DNA of 64,000 nucleotides from Actinocrispum wychmicini (GTDB taxonomy: Bacteria; Actinomycetota; Actinomycetes; Mycobacteriales; Pseudonocardiaceae), in the NCBI RefSeq assembly GCF_004345645.1, contig NZ_SLWS01000010.1, forward strand, positions 62,001 to 126,000. The letters run 5' to 3'. Numbering within the stretch: position 1 is the stretch's first letter; each line of letters opens with the position of its first letter. Under the pieces are notes generated by a model. That model ran no database searches. It saw only the letters and a program-made list of their open reading frames with translations, and was not told where the DNA came from. Below, piece by piece: positions 32,530 to 41,195 of the stretch. The position numbers and the translations under genes are program-made.

Positions 32530-33683
32530 CCGTGCGCCGCCTGCCAGCGTGAACGGTGACTGGCCGACAGTTGCCGGGCCGCCGCGACGGCCTGCGCCGG
32601 CACCGGTTCGGCGCACCACCCGGCCAGCACGTCGATCATGCCGGCGACGAAGATCCGGCCGAGGTCGGTGAGCCGCTCGTCGGCCAGCAAGGCGCGGGCC
32701 GCCTCCACCGCGGCCTCCCGCCAGCGGGCGAACTCCAACGGCGCCTTGGCCGAGCCTTGTGCCGTCTGCGTCCGCCAGAACCCGGCGATGCCCAGATGCG
32801 CGTACGTGCCGTGCAGCAGCCCGGCGAGCGGACGGGGCTCGTCGCGCCACGGCGCGTAGAAAGTGGCTCCCTGGTCTCCCGTCGCCAACGGGAAGAGATC
32901 CAGTAGCGCGGCCAGTTTGTTGTGCTGCAACTCGTGCGTCAACGTCACCGCGACCGATTCCGTGTCCGGCGGCAACGACAGGAAGACACAGCCGAGGGCG
33001 TCCGCGTGGGTGGCGCTGCTGGTGCCGTCCGGTGCCGCTGTGAGAGGTGTGAGCATCCGGATGGCCGCGGCGAACTCGGCGGCCACGTCCGCGTGGTGCC
33101 GCCGAAGCAGATCCCAGCCTGATCCGATCCGCTCCCGCCAACGGCCGAGGTCGACGTCGTCCGTGCGCAACCAGGACAGCGGCCCCCCGGACGGCCACGG
33201 GCTCAGTTCGAACGACACGCCGTCGGACAGGGTGACCCGAGGGGTGGGCGCCCACTCCAGGCCTTGGACGTCGACCTCGCCGCGGACCGGTCCGGACACG
33301 GTTCCCAAGGACGGCAACGGCATCCGGTCGACCGGCGGCACGCGGACGGTCGCGGACAAACCGGCCCGGATCGCGGCCGCGACGGCGACGTACGTGATGA
33401 GCGCGCTCCCACGGTCGGGCAGCGTGGCCGTGCGCGTCACCCACTCACCGGTGAACGGATGGTCGAGCACCTCGTCGACCGCCTGCGGGGCCGCCCGGCG
33501 GGCCTCGGCCAGCAGGTCCAGCGCCGGCCGGGCCGCCGGCGCCTGCTCACGCAAGTACTTGAGCAGCAACAAGGTCCGGCTGCGGCGGGCGGACACGAGG
33601 GTGCCGATCGCCCGCGGGCCGCCGCCGCCGTGCGCGAGCGCGACAAAATCCGCCATCGCCAAGGTGTGCCGGGCCGGGGTCAC
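32505..33683 (-). CDS. HExxH-motif peptide-modification protein (aKG-HExxH hydroxylase-like)
   Basis: 392 residues. The motif HELQH lies at 250-254 (His250, Glu251, His254) in VAVTLTHELQHNKLAALLD. This family is linked to FxsB radical SAM enzymes and is now described as alpha-ketoglutarate-dependent peptide beta-hydroxylases rather than proteases. GTG 33683 overlaps the fxsB stop by 3 bases, so the two are made together. It would add a second modification to the FxsA precursor or its cyclophane. Catalysis is not shown here; the assignment follows motif and context. Confidence 0.85.
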   Translation of the reverse strand: MTPARHTLAMADFVALAHGGGGPRAIGTLVSARRSRTLLLLKYLREQAPAARPALDLLAEARRAAPQAVDEVLDHPFTGEWVTRTATLPDRGSALITYVAVAAAIRAGLSATVRVPPVDRMPLPSLGTVSGPVRGEVDVQGLEWAPTPRVTLSDGVSFELSPWPSGGPLSWLRTDDVDLGRWRERIGSGWDLLRRHHADVAAEFAAAIRMLTPLTAAPDGTSSATHADALGCVFLSLPPDTESVAVTLTHELQHNKLAALLDLFPLATGDQGATFYAPWRDEPRPLAGLLHGTYAHLGIAGFWRTQTAQGSAKAPLEFARWREAAVEAARALLADERLTDLGRIFVAGMIDVLAGWCAEPVPAQAVAAARQLSASHRSRWQAAHGQRSRPRT

Positions 33684-34819
33684 CGCGCCACCGCCAGCCG
33701 GGCGGCCACGGTCGCCCGGATGTGCCGGATCAGCCGGTCCAAGTCGAGGCAGTAGACCGACGGGTTGGCGAAACCGTTGGCCGGGTCGAACCGGTGCGCC
33801 CGCAGTCCTCCGCCGCAGACCTCGCGCAGGTCGCACCCCTGGCAGACTGGCCCGAGCGCGGCGAGGCCGGCCTGCTGGGCGACCATGTCCGGCAGGTCCA
33901 GCACCGCGTCGAAACTGTCGCGGGCGACGTGCAGTCCGGTGTCGGCGGCGCCGTCGAACGCCGACGCGAGGATGTCCGACTGCTCGATCGTGCCGTCCGT
34001 CTCGACCACGACGACCTGGGTCGGGGCCAGGCCGACACCCTCGACATGCGACCGCCCGCCGAGCAGCACGTGGATGATCTCCTCGAACAGTCTGATCCTG
34101 GTCTCCCGGCGGGGTCGCGCGACCCAGTGGTCGAACACCGCGATCAGCCAGTCCGCGTACGGTGTCGCCGGCGCGTCGGGGACCCGGCCCGGTGGGGGAG
34201 CGGACCAGTTCCCGTGCGGCAGCAACAAGTCGATCGCCGGCGGGTCGAACGCCAGCAGTGCGGCATATGTTTCCACCGGGTCGTTCGCCAGGTCCACGAC
34301 ACACAGCAGCCCGGCGTACAGCGAACGGAACTCCGGCCCGCCCAGCTGACGTAATGCCGCGGCGACGGACTGATAACTGCCTCTGCCGTCGGCCGTGACA
34401 CGATGCCGGTCATGGGCGACTTGACCGCCGTCGACGCTGACGCTCACCCGCACATCGAGTTCGCCCAGCAATTCGAGGAATGTCCTGTCCAGCAGCACGC
34501 CATTCGTCTGAAGGCTCACCCGGACGGACGCGTCCACCTGTGTCCGCGCGCTTGTCACCAGACGCCGGACGGCGGCCGGACCGGCCAAAAGCGGCTCACC
34601 GCCGTGAATGACGATGTCCACTTTTTCCAGCGAGTGGACGGAAACGTGTTCGGCGATCCGCGCGACCGTCCGGTCGATCACGTCCGGCGCCATCGACCTC
34701 GGCCGCGCGCGCCAGCGTTGGTCGGCCATCTCGTACACGTAGCAGTAGTCACAGGCCAGGTTGCACCGGCCGTGCAGCTTGATCACGAACTGACGAAACG
34801 GTAAACGCGCAGCCGCCAC
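33680..34819 (-). CDS. fxsB: FxsB-family radical SAM/SPASM cyclophane synthase
   Basis: 379 residues. The SAM-cluster cysteines are Cys19, Cys23 and Cys26 in RCNLACDYCYVYE. The SPASM end has Cys326, Cys329, Cys335 and Cys357 (CQGCDLREVCGGGLRAHRF). FxsB enzymes join the Phe ring to a residue two positions later, giving a three-residue cyclophane in the FxSxx tail of the precursor. GTG 34819 follows GAGGGA. The precursor gene starts 76 bp away on the other strand. Confidence 0.93.
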   Translation of the reverse strand: MAAARLPFRQFVIKLHGRCNLACDYCYVYEMADQRWRARPRSMAPDVIDRTVARIAEHVSVHSLEKVDIVIHGGEPLLAGPAAVRRLVTSARTQVDASVRVSLQTNGVLLDRTFLELLGELDVRVSVSVDGGQVAHDRHRVTADGRGSYQSVAAALRQLGGPEFRSLYAGLLCVVDLANDPVETYAALLAFDPPAIDLLLPHGNWSAPPPGRVPDAPATPYADWLIAVFDHWVARPRRETRIRLFEEIIHVLLGGRSHVEGVGLAPTQVVVVETDGTIEQSDILASAFDGAADTGLHVARDSFDAVLDLPDMVAQQAGLAALGPVCQGCDLREVCGGGLRAHRFDPANGFANPSVYCLDLDRLIRHIRATVAARLAVAR

Positions 34820-34874
34820 CCCATCCCTCGAAGCTGTGTGTCGAAGTGCCGCATTCGCGCCGCCGCGGTGAGCC

Positions 34875-34880
34875 TAGGAT
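34875..34880 (+). promoter_or_regulatory. -10 box of the fxsA promoter
   Basis: TAGGAT ends 15 bp before the fxsA ATG. No clear -35 box is found 16-18 bp upstream. The ribosome site is also weak, so the mRNA probably has a very short leader. Confidence 0.4.
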
Positions 34881-34895
34881 ATCCACTTGGGCACC

Positions 34896-35117
34896 ATGCG
34901 TGACAAGGAAATCCGTACTTGTGCGGATTCGGTGGAGGGGCTGAGCGGGATGCCGGAGGACGTCGTCATAGAGTCCGTGCTTCTGGACGTGACCGATCTC
35001 GACCCGGATGAGCTGGCCGAATTGCCGGAGTCGGTGCTCGGCGCGGCGTTGCGCCGGATCCTGGCGGCCAACGCCGAGCTGCCGGACCAATACGCCGCCT
35101 TTCAAAGCGCTCTGTAA
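34896..35117 (+). CDS. fxsA: FxsA: FxSxx-COOH cyclophane RiPP precursor
   Basis: 73 residues ending in FQSAL, an exact FxSxx-COOH tail (Phe69, Ser71). The body is acidic and helical (VLLDVTDLDPDELAELPESV, LGAALRRILAANAELPD), as in leader regions of this family. FxsB is expected to crosslink Phe69 to Ser71, and the HExxH protein may hydroxylate a nearby residue. No cleavage site is evident, and the C-terminus may work as a tethered modified tail. TTG 34887 is an alternative start. Confidence 0.9.
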   Translation: MRDKEIRTCADSVEGLSGMPEDVVIESVLLDVTDLDPDELAELPESVLGAALRRILAANAELPDQYAAFQSAL

Positions 35118-35229
35118 GAGCCAGTCACCTGGGCCGTTCGAGTGAATCTCAAATCGTTGGCCGGACGGCCACACCCTGCCTTCCCGCTGTGTGTAATTTC
35201 GCGAGCGGGGAGGTCGACTTGGAGCAGTG

Positions 35230-38200
35230 ATGAGCAACCCATCTGGCGGCGCGGCGCGCAGCGCGGTCGTCGCGTTCCTGTCGGCCGCCGGCGGTGCCGG
35301 CCGGACCAGCGCCGTCGCCAACCTCGCCTGGGCACTGGCCAGCGCGGGGCGCCGTGTTCTGGTGGTGGACCTGGGATCCGAACAGCCGCACGTGCCGGAC
35401 TACCTGGCGCCGTTCTACGTGGGCGAGGCTGAGCTGGCGGAACGGACCAGGCGCGCCGTGTTGGCCGTGCTGTCCCCGCCGCACGTCGAGCCGGTGTCCA
35501 CTGTGGAGCGTTACAGCCTGCCGCGGGCGGCCGGGCACATCGACGTGCTCGCCCCCCGGGTGCCGGCCGGCGGCGGCCGGCTCTACCTGGACGTGGTGGA
35601 GGCCAGCCACGGCGCCATCTCGACGTTGCGCGAGCAGCTCGCCACCGAACAGTACGACCAGGTCCTGATCGACGCGCCGACCGGAACCGCCGGTCCCGTG
35701 GTCGCGCTGATCGCCGAACTCGCCGACGTGGCCGCGGTCTGCTTCGCGCCCAAGGGGGTCAACGACGCGGCCGCCCTGGCGCGGCAGCTGAAACGCCAGA
35801 TGCCCTACCGGCTGGACATCGTGCCCGTGGTGACCATGTTCGACATGGGCGGCGACGTGCGCGCGGCCCGCAGCCTGGCGAACGTCCGGGCGAAGTTCGG
35901 GACCTTGATCGACCAGTCCGGTGCGATCGTGTGGATCCCGTACCGTTCCTACGAGGCGTACGACCCGCTGCTCGCGGTGCTGTTCGAGGACGCGAACGAT
36001 CCGAGCCGCGTGCGCGCCCAGTACAGGCGATTAGCCGCCGCCATCACCAAAGACGACGCCATCGTCATTCCCGACGTCAGCGACGAAGTGCGGTCGCGGT
36101 ACCGGCGCATCTTCGGCGTCGACACGTTCGAGCCGCCTGTGCGGGTGCTCGTGGCGTACGCGACCGAGGACCGCGCCTGGGCGGACTGGGCGCGTGCCGT
36201 GCTGGAGCGCGGCGGCGCGGAGACCCGAACCCTCGCCGCGGCGGGGGTGGGTGTTGCCCCCGCAGGGGGCAGGTTGGACACAGTCGCCTCCGAGTGGCTT
36301 GACCAGCCACGGCCGCCCGAGCTTGTCGTGGTCCGCTCGTCCCGGCTCGCCCCGCCGGACCTGCCATCGTTGAGCCCGGTCTGGCTGGTGGTGGAGCGGA
36401 CCGAGGAGGGGCCGCCGAACGACGGTGAGGTCGTCGACCTGGTCGACGTGCATGACGCGGTGGCGCGGGCCCGGCTGCTCACGCATTTCAGCCTGATGGC
36501 GCCCCGCTGGGAGGTGGACCCCGTGCAGTGGCCGCGGTTCCCGGCCACCCGCCCGCAACTGGTGTCGCTCCCACCCCGCAATCCGCAGTTCGTCGGCCGG
36601 GACCACGAGATCGAACGGCTGCGCGACCGGATGCTGTCGTTCGGCAGTGGCCGCGCCGCGTGCACGCTCACCGGGCCGCCCGGGGTCGGCAAGAGCGAGC
36701 TGGCCCTGGAGTACGCCTACCGGTTCGCCAGCGACTACGACCTGATCTGGTGGTTCTCCGCGCACGACCGGCAGACCGCGGTGGCCGGCGTCGCCGAGCT
36801 CGGCGACCGCATGCACGACCCGGAGCTGACCGAGGACCCGGTCAACGAGTACGGGACGACCGTGCCGATCGAGCAACTGGCCGAGGGCAAGCGCTTCGCC
36901 CGCTGGCTGCTCGTCTACGACAACGCCGACGACCCCGCGGTGCTCGACGGGCTCATGCCCGACGGTGGACTGGGGCACGTTCTCGTGACTTCGTTCAACG
37001 CTGCCGACGACACCGCCATCACGGTCCCGCACATGCGCCCGCAGGACAGCGCGAAACTCCTCACCACCAGGGTCAACGAGCTGAGCCCGGCCGACGCCGA
37101 CCTGGTGGCGGACGCGGTCGGCCATCTGCCGCTCGCGTTGCAGCTGAGCGTGGACTGGCTGGTCGAGGCGGTCGAGGACGAACGACGGGTCGGGTCGACC
37201 GGGGTCGACTCGGCGACCTGGGCGACCCGCGCGTTCCTCGAACAGGTCTCCTCGGAGGCCGACGACGAGCCGGTCGTCCAGGTCGTGCGCACGCTGGTCG
37301 AGTCGCTCAAGGGCGGCGCGCCCGGCCGGCTGGCCGTGCTGCTCGCGCAGATGTGCGCTTTCCTTTCCCCCCAAGGGGTCGCGCTGCACCTGGTGCGGTC
37401 GCCGGCGATGATCGACCGGCTGGTCGCGCGCGGCGGCCTGGACGGCGCCGCCCTGCGGCTGGACTCGTGGGAGATCGACCGGGTGCTGTGGACCGGCACC
37501 CGGTTCGGCCTGTTCCGGGTCGACTGGGGCACGCACAGCAGCCTGCGGTTGCATCGCCTGGTGCAGACCCGGCTGCGCGCCGACATGTCCACTGTGGAGC
37601 AGGCGAACCGGCGGGCGGACGTGCTCGCCGTGCTGGCCGCGTACGCCCCGATCGAGGTCGACGAGGACGCGTCCGGCCGGGTCCGGCGGTTCCTGGAGCT
37701 GCAGAAGCACGTCTTCGTGTCGGGCGCGATGGCCAGCCGGGACGACCAGGTCCGCCGCTGGCTGGTCAACCAGCTGCGCTTCCTGTACACCGACGGCGGC
37801 ATCGGCATCGCCGAGGCGGCCACCCGGCCCGCGCACCAGCTGCTGGACTCGTGGCTGGCGCACTACGGGCCGGCGGACCCGTTGTCCGCCCGGCTGGGCA
37901 CGCAGCTGGCCAACGTCGAACGCCACCTCGGCCGGCCCACGACCGCGCTGCGGCTGGACGACGCCGCGTTGGCCCTGCAGCGCCGGACGCTCACCCGGAC
38001 CCACCCGCAGGTGCTCATCTCGGCCCGGGGCCGGGCGGGCGACCTGCGCGGGCTCGGGTTGTTCTGGGAGGCGCTGGACGAGGACCAGGCCACCTGGGAG
38101 GGCTTCCGCACCGAACTCGGCGACGACCACCCGCACACCCGGTCGGCCGCCAACAACCTGGCCTCCTCGATGTACCTGGCCGGCGACCCGGCCGGCGCGC

Positions 38201-38997
38201 TGGAGATCGAGGAGGACAACTTCGCCAGGCGGACGCGGATGTTCGGCCAGGACAACCCGGACACCTGGTGGTCGTGCACCAGAATCGGGATCTACCAACG
38301 GGAACTCGGCCAGTACGACCGGGCGCTGACCACGTTGCGCACCGCCCGCGACCGGTTGCGCCAGCTTCGCCTGGACACGAACGAGACGCTGCTGCGGGCG
38401 ATGTGGCACTACGCGATCACCGAACGCGCGTTGGCCTATCACCGGGAGGCCAAGGATCACACGGCCCGGGTGTTGACGTCGTTGCGTGAGCTGCTCGGCG
38501 AGCATCACCCGGACACGCTGGCGTGCACCCTCAGCTACGCCATGGACCACCGCGCGGTGGGTGATTCGGGTGTGGCGGTGGAGCTGTCGGAGTCCGTCCT
38601 GGCGGGTCTGCACGGTCCGGCCGCGCTGCCCGACGACCATCCGTTCATCGGGCTCGCCCAGGTGTGCCTGGGGCTCAGCCTGTGCGCCGCCTACGAGGTC
38701 GAGAAGGCCGTCGGAACCGTCACCGCGGGCCTGGACGTGCTGCGTCACCGCTTGGGCGGCACCCACCGCTGGACGCTCGCCGCCTCGGTCTCCCAGGCCC
38801 GTGTGGTCGCGGCGGCCGGTGACATCGAGCGCGCCCGCGACCTGGTCGGCCTCGCGTACGCCGACCACCGCGAGTACCTCGGCGACGACCACCCCAGCAC
38901 GCTGATCGCCGCGAGCAACCTGGCCGTCGTCCGCGGCCCTCGGGCGGAGTTCGACCAAGGATGGAAGGACATCGATGTCGACATCCCGCAAACCTGA
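35230..38997 (+). CDS. FxsT-like giant protein: MinD-type NTPase, TIR, NB-ARC, TPR
   Basis: 1,255 residues from ATG 35230 (GGAG six bases upstream; GTG 35227 also possible). Order: a MinD/ParA-like domain (about 10-270) with a variant P-loop AAGGAGRTSAV, Arg in place of the usual Lys; a TIR-like domain (about 300-400, VRVLVAYATEDRAWADWAR); an NB-ARC/STAND NTPase with VGRDHEIERL and Walker A GPPGVGKS (about 480-488); then TPRs from about 900 to the end. STAND proteins are switches that assemble when they sense a ligand. Tetratricopeptide proteins of this type accompany FxSxx systems. It may sense or deliver the modified peptide. Confidence 0.9.
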   Translation: MSNPSGGAARSAVVAFLSAAGGAGRTSAVANLAWALASAGRRVLVVDLGSEQPHVPDYLAPFYVGEAELAERTRRAVLAVLSPPHVEPVSTVERYSLPRAAGHIDVLAPRVPAGGGRLYLDVVEASHGAISTLREQLATEQYDQVLIDAPTGTAGPVVALIAELADVAAVCFAPKGVNDAAALARQLKRQMPYRLDIVPVVTMFDMGGDVRAARSLANVRAKFGTLIDQSGAIVWIPYRSYEAYDPLLAVLFEDANDPSRVRAQYRRLAAAITKDDAIVIPDVSDEVRSRYRRIFGVDTFEPPVRVLVAYATEDRAWADWARAVLERGGAETRTLAAAGVGVAPAGGRLDTVASEWLDQPRPPELVVVRSSRLAPPDLPSLSPVWLVVERTEEGPPNDGEVVDLVDVHDAVARARLLTHFSLMAPRWEVDPVQWPRFPATRPQLVSLPPRNPQFVGRDHEIERLRDRMLSFGSGRAACTLTGPPGVGKSELALEYAYRFASDYDLIWWFSAHDRQTAVAGVAELGDRMHDPELTEDPVNEYGTTVPIEQLAEGKRFARWLLVYDNADDPAVLDGLMPDGGLGHVLVTSFNAADDTAITVPHMRPQDSAKLLTTRVNELSPADADLVADAVGHLPLALQLSVDWLVEAVEDERRVGSTGVDSATWATRAFLEQVSSEADDEPVVQVVRTLVESLKGGAPGRLAVLLAQMCAFLSPQGVALHLVRSPAMIDRLVARGGLDGAALRLDSWEIDRVLWTGTRFGLFRVDWGTHSSLRLHRLVQTRLRADMSTVEQANRRADVLAVLAAYAPIEVDEDASGRVRRFLELQKHVFVSGAMASRDDQVRRWLVNQLRFLYTDGGIGIAEAATRPAHQLLDSWLAHYGPADPLSARLGTQLANVERHLGRPTTALRLDDAALALQRRTLTRTHPQVLISARGRAGDLRGLGLFWEALDEDQATWEGFRTELGDDHPHTRSAANNLASSMYLAGDPAGALEIEEDNFARRTRMFGQDNPDTWWSCTRIGIYQRELGQYDRALTTLRTARDRLRQLRLDTNETLLRAMWHYAITERALAYHREAKDHTARVLTSLRELLGEHHPDTLACTLSYAMDHRAVGDSGVAVELSESVLAGLHGPAALPDDHPFIGLAQVCLGLSLCAAYEVEKAVGTVTAGLDVLRHRLGGTHRWTLAASVSQARVVAAAGDIERARDLVGLAYADHREYLGDDHPSTLIAASNLAVVRGPRAEFDQGWKDIDVDIPQT

Positions 38998-39961
38998 GCC
39001 GGGTCACGTCCACGAGACCGCCGAGTTCCTCGGCGACCAGTTCGCGGAGGCCCGGCGCGCCTGCGGCGAGGTGGTGCAGAAGCACCAGCTGGTGCGTTAC
39101 CTGGCGCACTACAGCCAGGGCGCGTTCGACTTCTCCTACGCCGCACACGACATCGAGTCCCACGACCGGTCGGCCATGCAACGCCTCGGGCGCCAGCTCG
39201 GCTTCACGATGAGCGCGCTCGACCGGCGGCTGCAGGAGGCGCGTACCGGCGCGCTGATCCGTACCGTGCTGCACACCGAGTACGGCGCTGTGATGTGCGG
39301 ATCCGTTGTGCCCAGACAGAACGTCGTCGGGTTGTGCGTGGACCGGACGGCGGTCGACCACCCCGGGGCGCCGTTGTCCGACGCGCCCGAGGTGCGGACG
39401 ATGGACAAGGCGTTGTCCGACCTGACCACGCACATGCGGGCCAGGATCAGCCTGCCGTCGCTCAACCCGGGCGGCTGGGCGTCCGCGGACGTCGTCGGCG
39501 TGCTGACGTCCACCGACCCGGCCGGCGCGCCCCGGGCCGAAGTGGCGGACGAGTTCGCGGACCCGCGGATCGTGGACGCTTGCGTCGGCGTGGTGCGGCC
39601 GGAGGACCTGCAGTTCGTCGCGTACTGCACGGCCGGCGAGGTGGCGGTGATGGCCGACCACTTCGACCATCCGTCGCTGGCCCCGTTCTTCACCCAGATC
39701 TCGGTCGAGGCGCGCCGGACGTTCTACCGGATGTTCAGCCGCGAGCTCGGCGGCGTGATCACCCGGCTGAACCACACCGTGGGCACGGCCGAGCCGGGTG
39801 GCCTGCTGGTCCGGGTCGTGCTGGACGTCGAACAGGGCGCGATCTACTTCTACCGGTTGGCGGTCGGCACGTATCTGGTCGGTGTGACGATCGATCAGGC
39901 CAGAGTGCGCGGCGCGGACGAACGCATTGCGCGACTCGCGGTGGAGTGCGCACCCGGATAG
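38975..39961 (+). CDS. Unrecognised protein downstream of FxsT
   Basis: 328 residues. ATG 38975 overlaps the FxsT end by 23 bp and follows GGAAGGA, so it is part of the same transcript. No family recognised. The N-terminal 90 residues are helical (FLGDQFAEARRACGEVVQKH). The middle contains a segment PRQNVVGLCVDRTAVDHPG, and the C-terminal part alternates strands and helices (GGLLVRVVLDVEQGAIYFYRLAVG), resembling a small sensor-type fold. No membrane segment or signal peptide. The context suggests a regulator or effector of the FxS system. Confidence 0.8.
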   Translation: MSTSRKPEPGHVHETAEFLGDQFAEARRACGEVVQKHQLVRYLAHYSQGAFDFSYAAHDIESHDRSAMQRLGRQLGFTMSALDRRLQEARTGALIRTVLHTEYGAVMCGSVVPRQNVVGLCVDRTAVDHPGAPLSDAPEVRTMDKALSDLTTHMRARISLPSLNPGGWASADVVGVLTSTDPAGAPRAEVADEFADPRIVDACVGVVRPEDLQFVAYCTAGEVAVMADHFDHPSLAPFFTQISVEARRTFYRMFSRELGGVITRLNHTVGTAEPGGLLVRVVLDVEQGAIYFYRLAVGTYLVGVTIDQARVRGADERIARLAVECAPG

Positions 39962-40064
39962 CCCACCTTCGATATTGCTTTCACCCGTTGGACAGTGGCC
40001 CGGCCGTACCCGGCCCGCTAACGTGGGTCGAGCCCGGATCACTCCAATGACCTTTGGGGGCGCT

Positions 40065-41195
40065 GTGGCTGCCGCGTTACGTACGTCAAGTCTGCTGGCG
40101 GCGGTGCTCGGCGGCTGGGCGGTCGCCCGATGGCTCGGTGTCACCGATGTGCAGAACTCGATGGCATATCAGGATTTTGTCACCGCCGTCCTCGGATTCG
40201 GACTTTACGCCAGTACCCGGGCGATAGCTCTGCGTGAGTTCCGGGACGAACTGGGCACGGTCGCCGTCGCGGTCACGGCCGGTGTGCTCGGCAAAGCCGC
40301 GATCGTCGCCGGGGTCATGTATCTGGCTTTCCAGAATCCCGCGTTCATCGTGTTGGGAATCGCGGTCGCGCAGATCGACCCCGTGTCGGTCGCCGCGGTA
40401 CAGAAGAAATCGAAGCTGTCCACCGCGGCGAAATCGCTGCTGCTGGCGTGGGCGTCATTCGACGACCCGGTCACGGTACTGCTGACCACATATCTCACCG
40501 TGCTCGTGCTGCATCCCGCGACGGGCGTGGTGGTGTTGAACGGTGATCTCGGCTCGTTCGCGGCGCACATTCTGTGGAATCTGCTGCTCGCCGGCGTGAT
40601 GTGGCTGATCTGGCGTGGCTTCCAGCGGGTGCGCGGACATTTCCGGTCCCAGAAGGCGATCACCGCGGTGCTGGTCGTCGTGGTGCTGGTGGTCGCGTTC
40701 GTCGCGGTGTCCCAGTCGCTGTTGCTCGGCCTGGCCCTGACCGGCTTGTTCTTCCGGCCGGCGCTCGACCGGTTCATCGACGGCGCCACCCAGGTCGCGC
40801 TTTACGTGGCGTGTTTCGCGCTCGGGCTCGTCCTCGTCGGCGGGGTGCGGCTGTTCGAAGGCGCGATACTCGGCGTCGCGGCCTATGTGGCGCAGGTCGT
40901 CGTGGGATTCCTGGTGACGTCACCGAAACGCTGGCACGGCGACCGGATGCGGCTCGCGTTGAGCCAGCAGAACGGCCTCACCGCGATCGTGCTCGCGTTG
41001 CTGCTGGAGCCGGTACTTCCCGGCGCGACCGCGATCATCGCGCCGGCGATCCTGGTCGTCTACGTGCTGCACGCGGTGTGCAACGGCCTGTGGGACCGCC
41101 ACCAGCGGCCGGTCGTCAAGGTCCCGGCCCCGGTGCCGGTCAGCTCTCGGTATACAAGAACGATCGCAAAACCGCACGTCGAACCCGCGGGCTGA
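40065..41195 (+). CDS. Cation/proton antiporter-like membrane protein
   Basis: 376 residues from GTG 40065 (GGGGG four bases upstream; ATG 40047 possible). About ten membrane helices. The core segment AVAQIDPVSVAAVQKKSKLS followed by LLLAWASFDDPVTVLLTTYL matches the two Asp-bearing helices of NhaP/CPA1-type Na+/H+ exchangers, with Asp in IDPVSV and in SFDDPV. It probably exchanges Na+ or K+ for H+. It lies about 100 bp after the preceding gene in the same direction, and its 3' end overlaps the convergent AAA+ gene by 56 bp. Confidence 0.85.
   Translation: MAAALRTSSLLAAVLGGWAVARWLGVTDVQNSMAYQDFVTAVLGFGLYASTRAIALREFRDELGTVAVAVTAGVLGKAAIVAGVMYLAFQNPAFIVLGIAVAQIDPVSVAAVQKKSKLSTAAKSLLLAWASFDDPVTVLLTTYLTVLVLHPATGVVVLNGDLGSFAAHILWNLLLAGVMWLIWRGFQRVRGHFRSQKAITAVLVVVVLVVAFVAVSQSLLLGLALTGLFFRPALDRFIDGATQVALYVACFALGLVLVGGVRLFEGAILGVAAYVAQVVVGFLVTSPKRWHGDRMRLALSQQNGLTAIVLALLLEPVLPGATAIIAPAILVVYVLHAVCNGLWDRHQRPVVKVPAPVPVSSRYTRTIAKPHVEPAG

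Noticed and set aside
32505..33683. Zinc metalloprotease reading of the HExxH protein
   Set aside because: It is coupled to FxsB and resembles the peptide-modifying HExxH family; no signal peptide or typical metzincin third ligand motif is visible.
36031..38991. A 986-codon minus-strand frame opposite the MinD-TIR-NB-ARC-TPR gene
   Set aside because: No domain is visible, and the composition is typical of an antisense shadow of a GC-rich gene; the plus strand has several clear domains.
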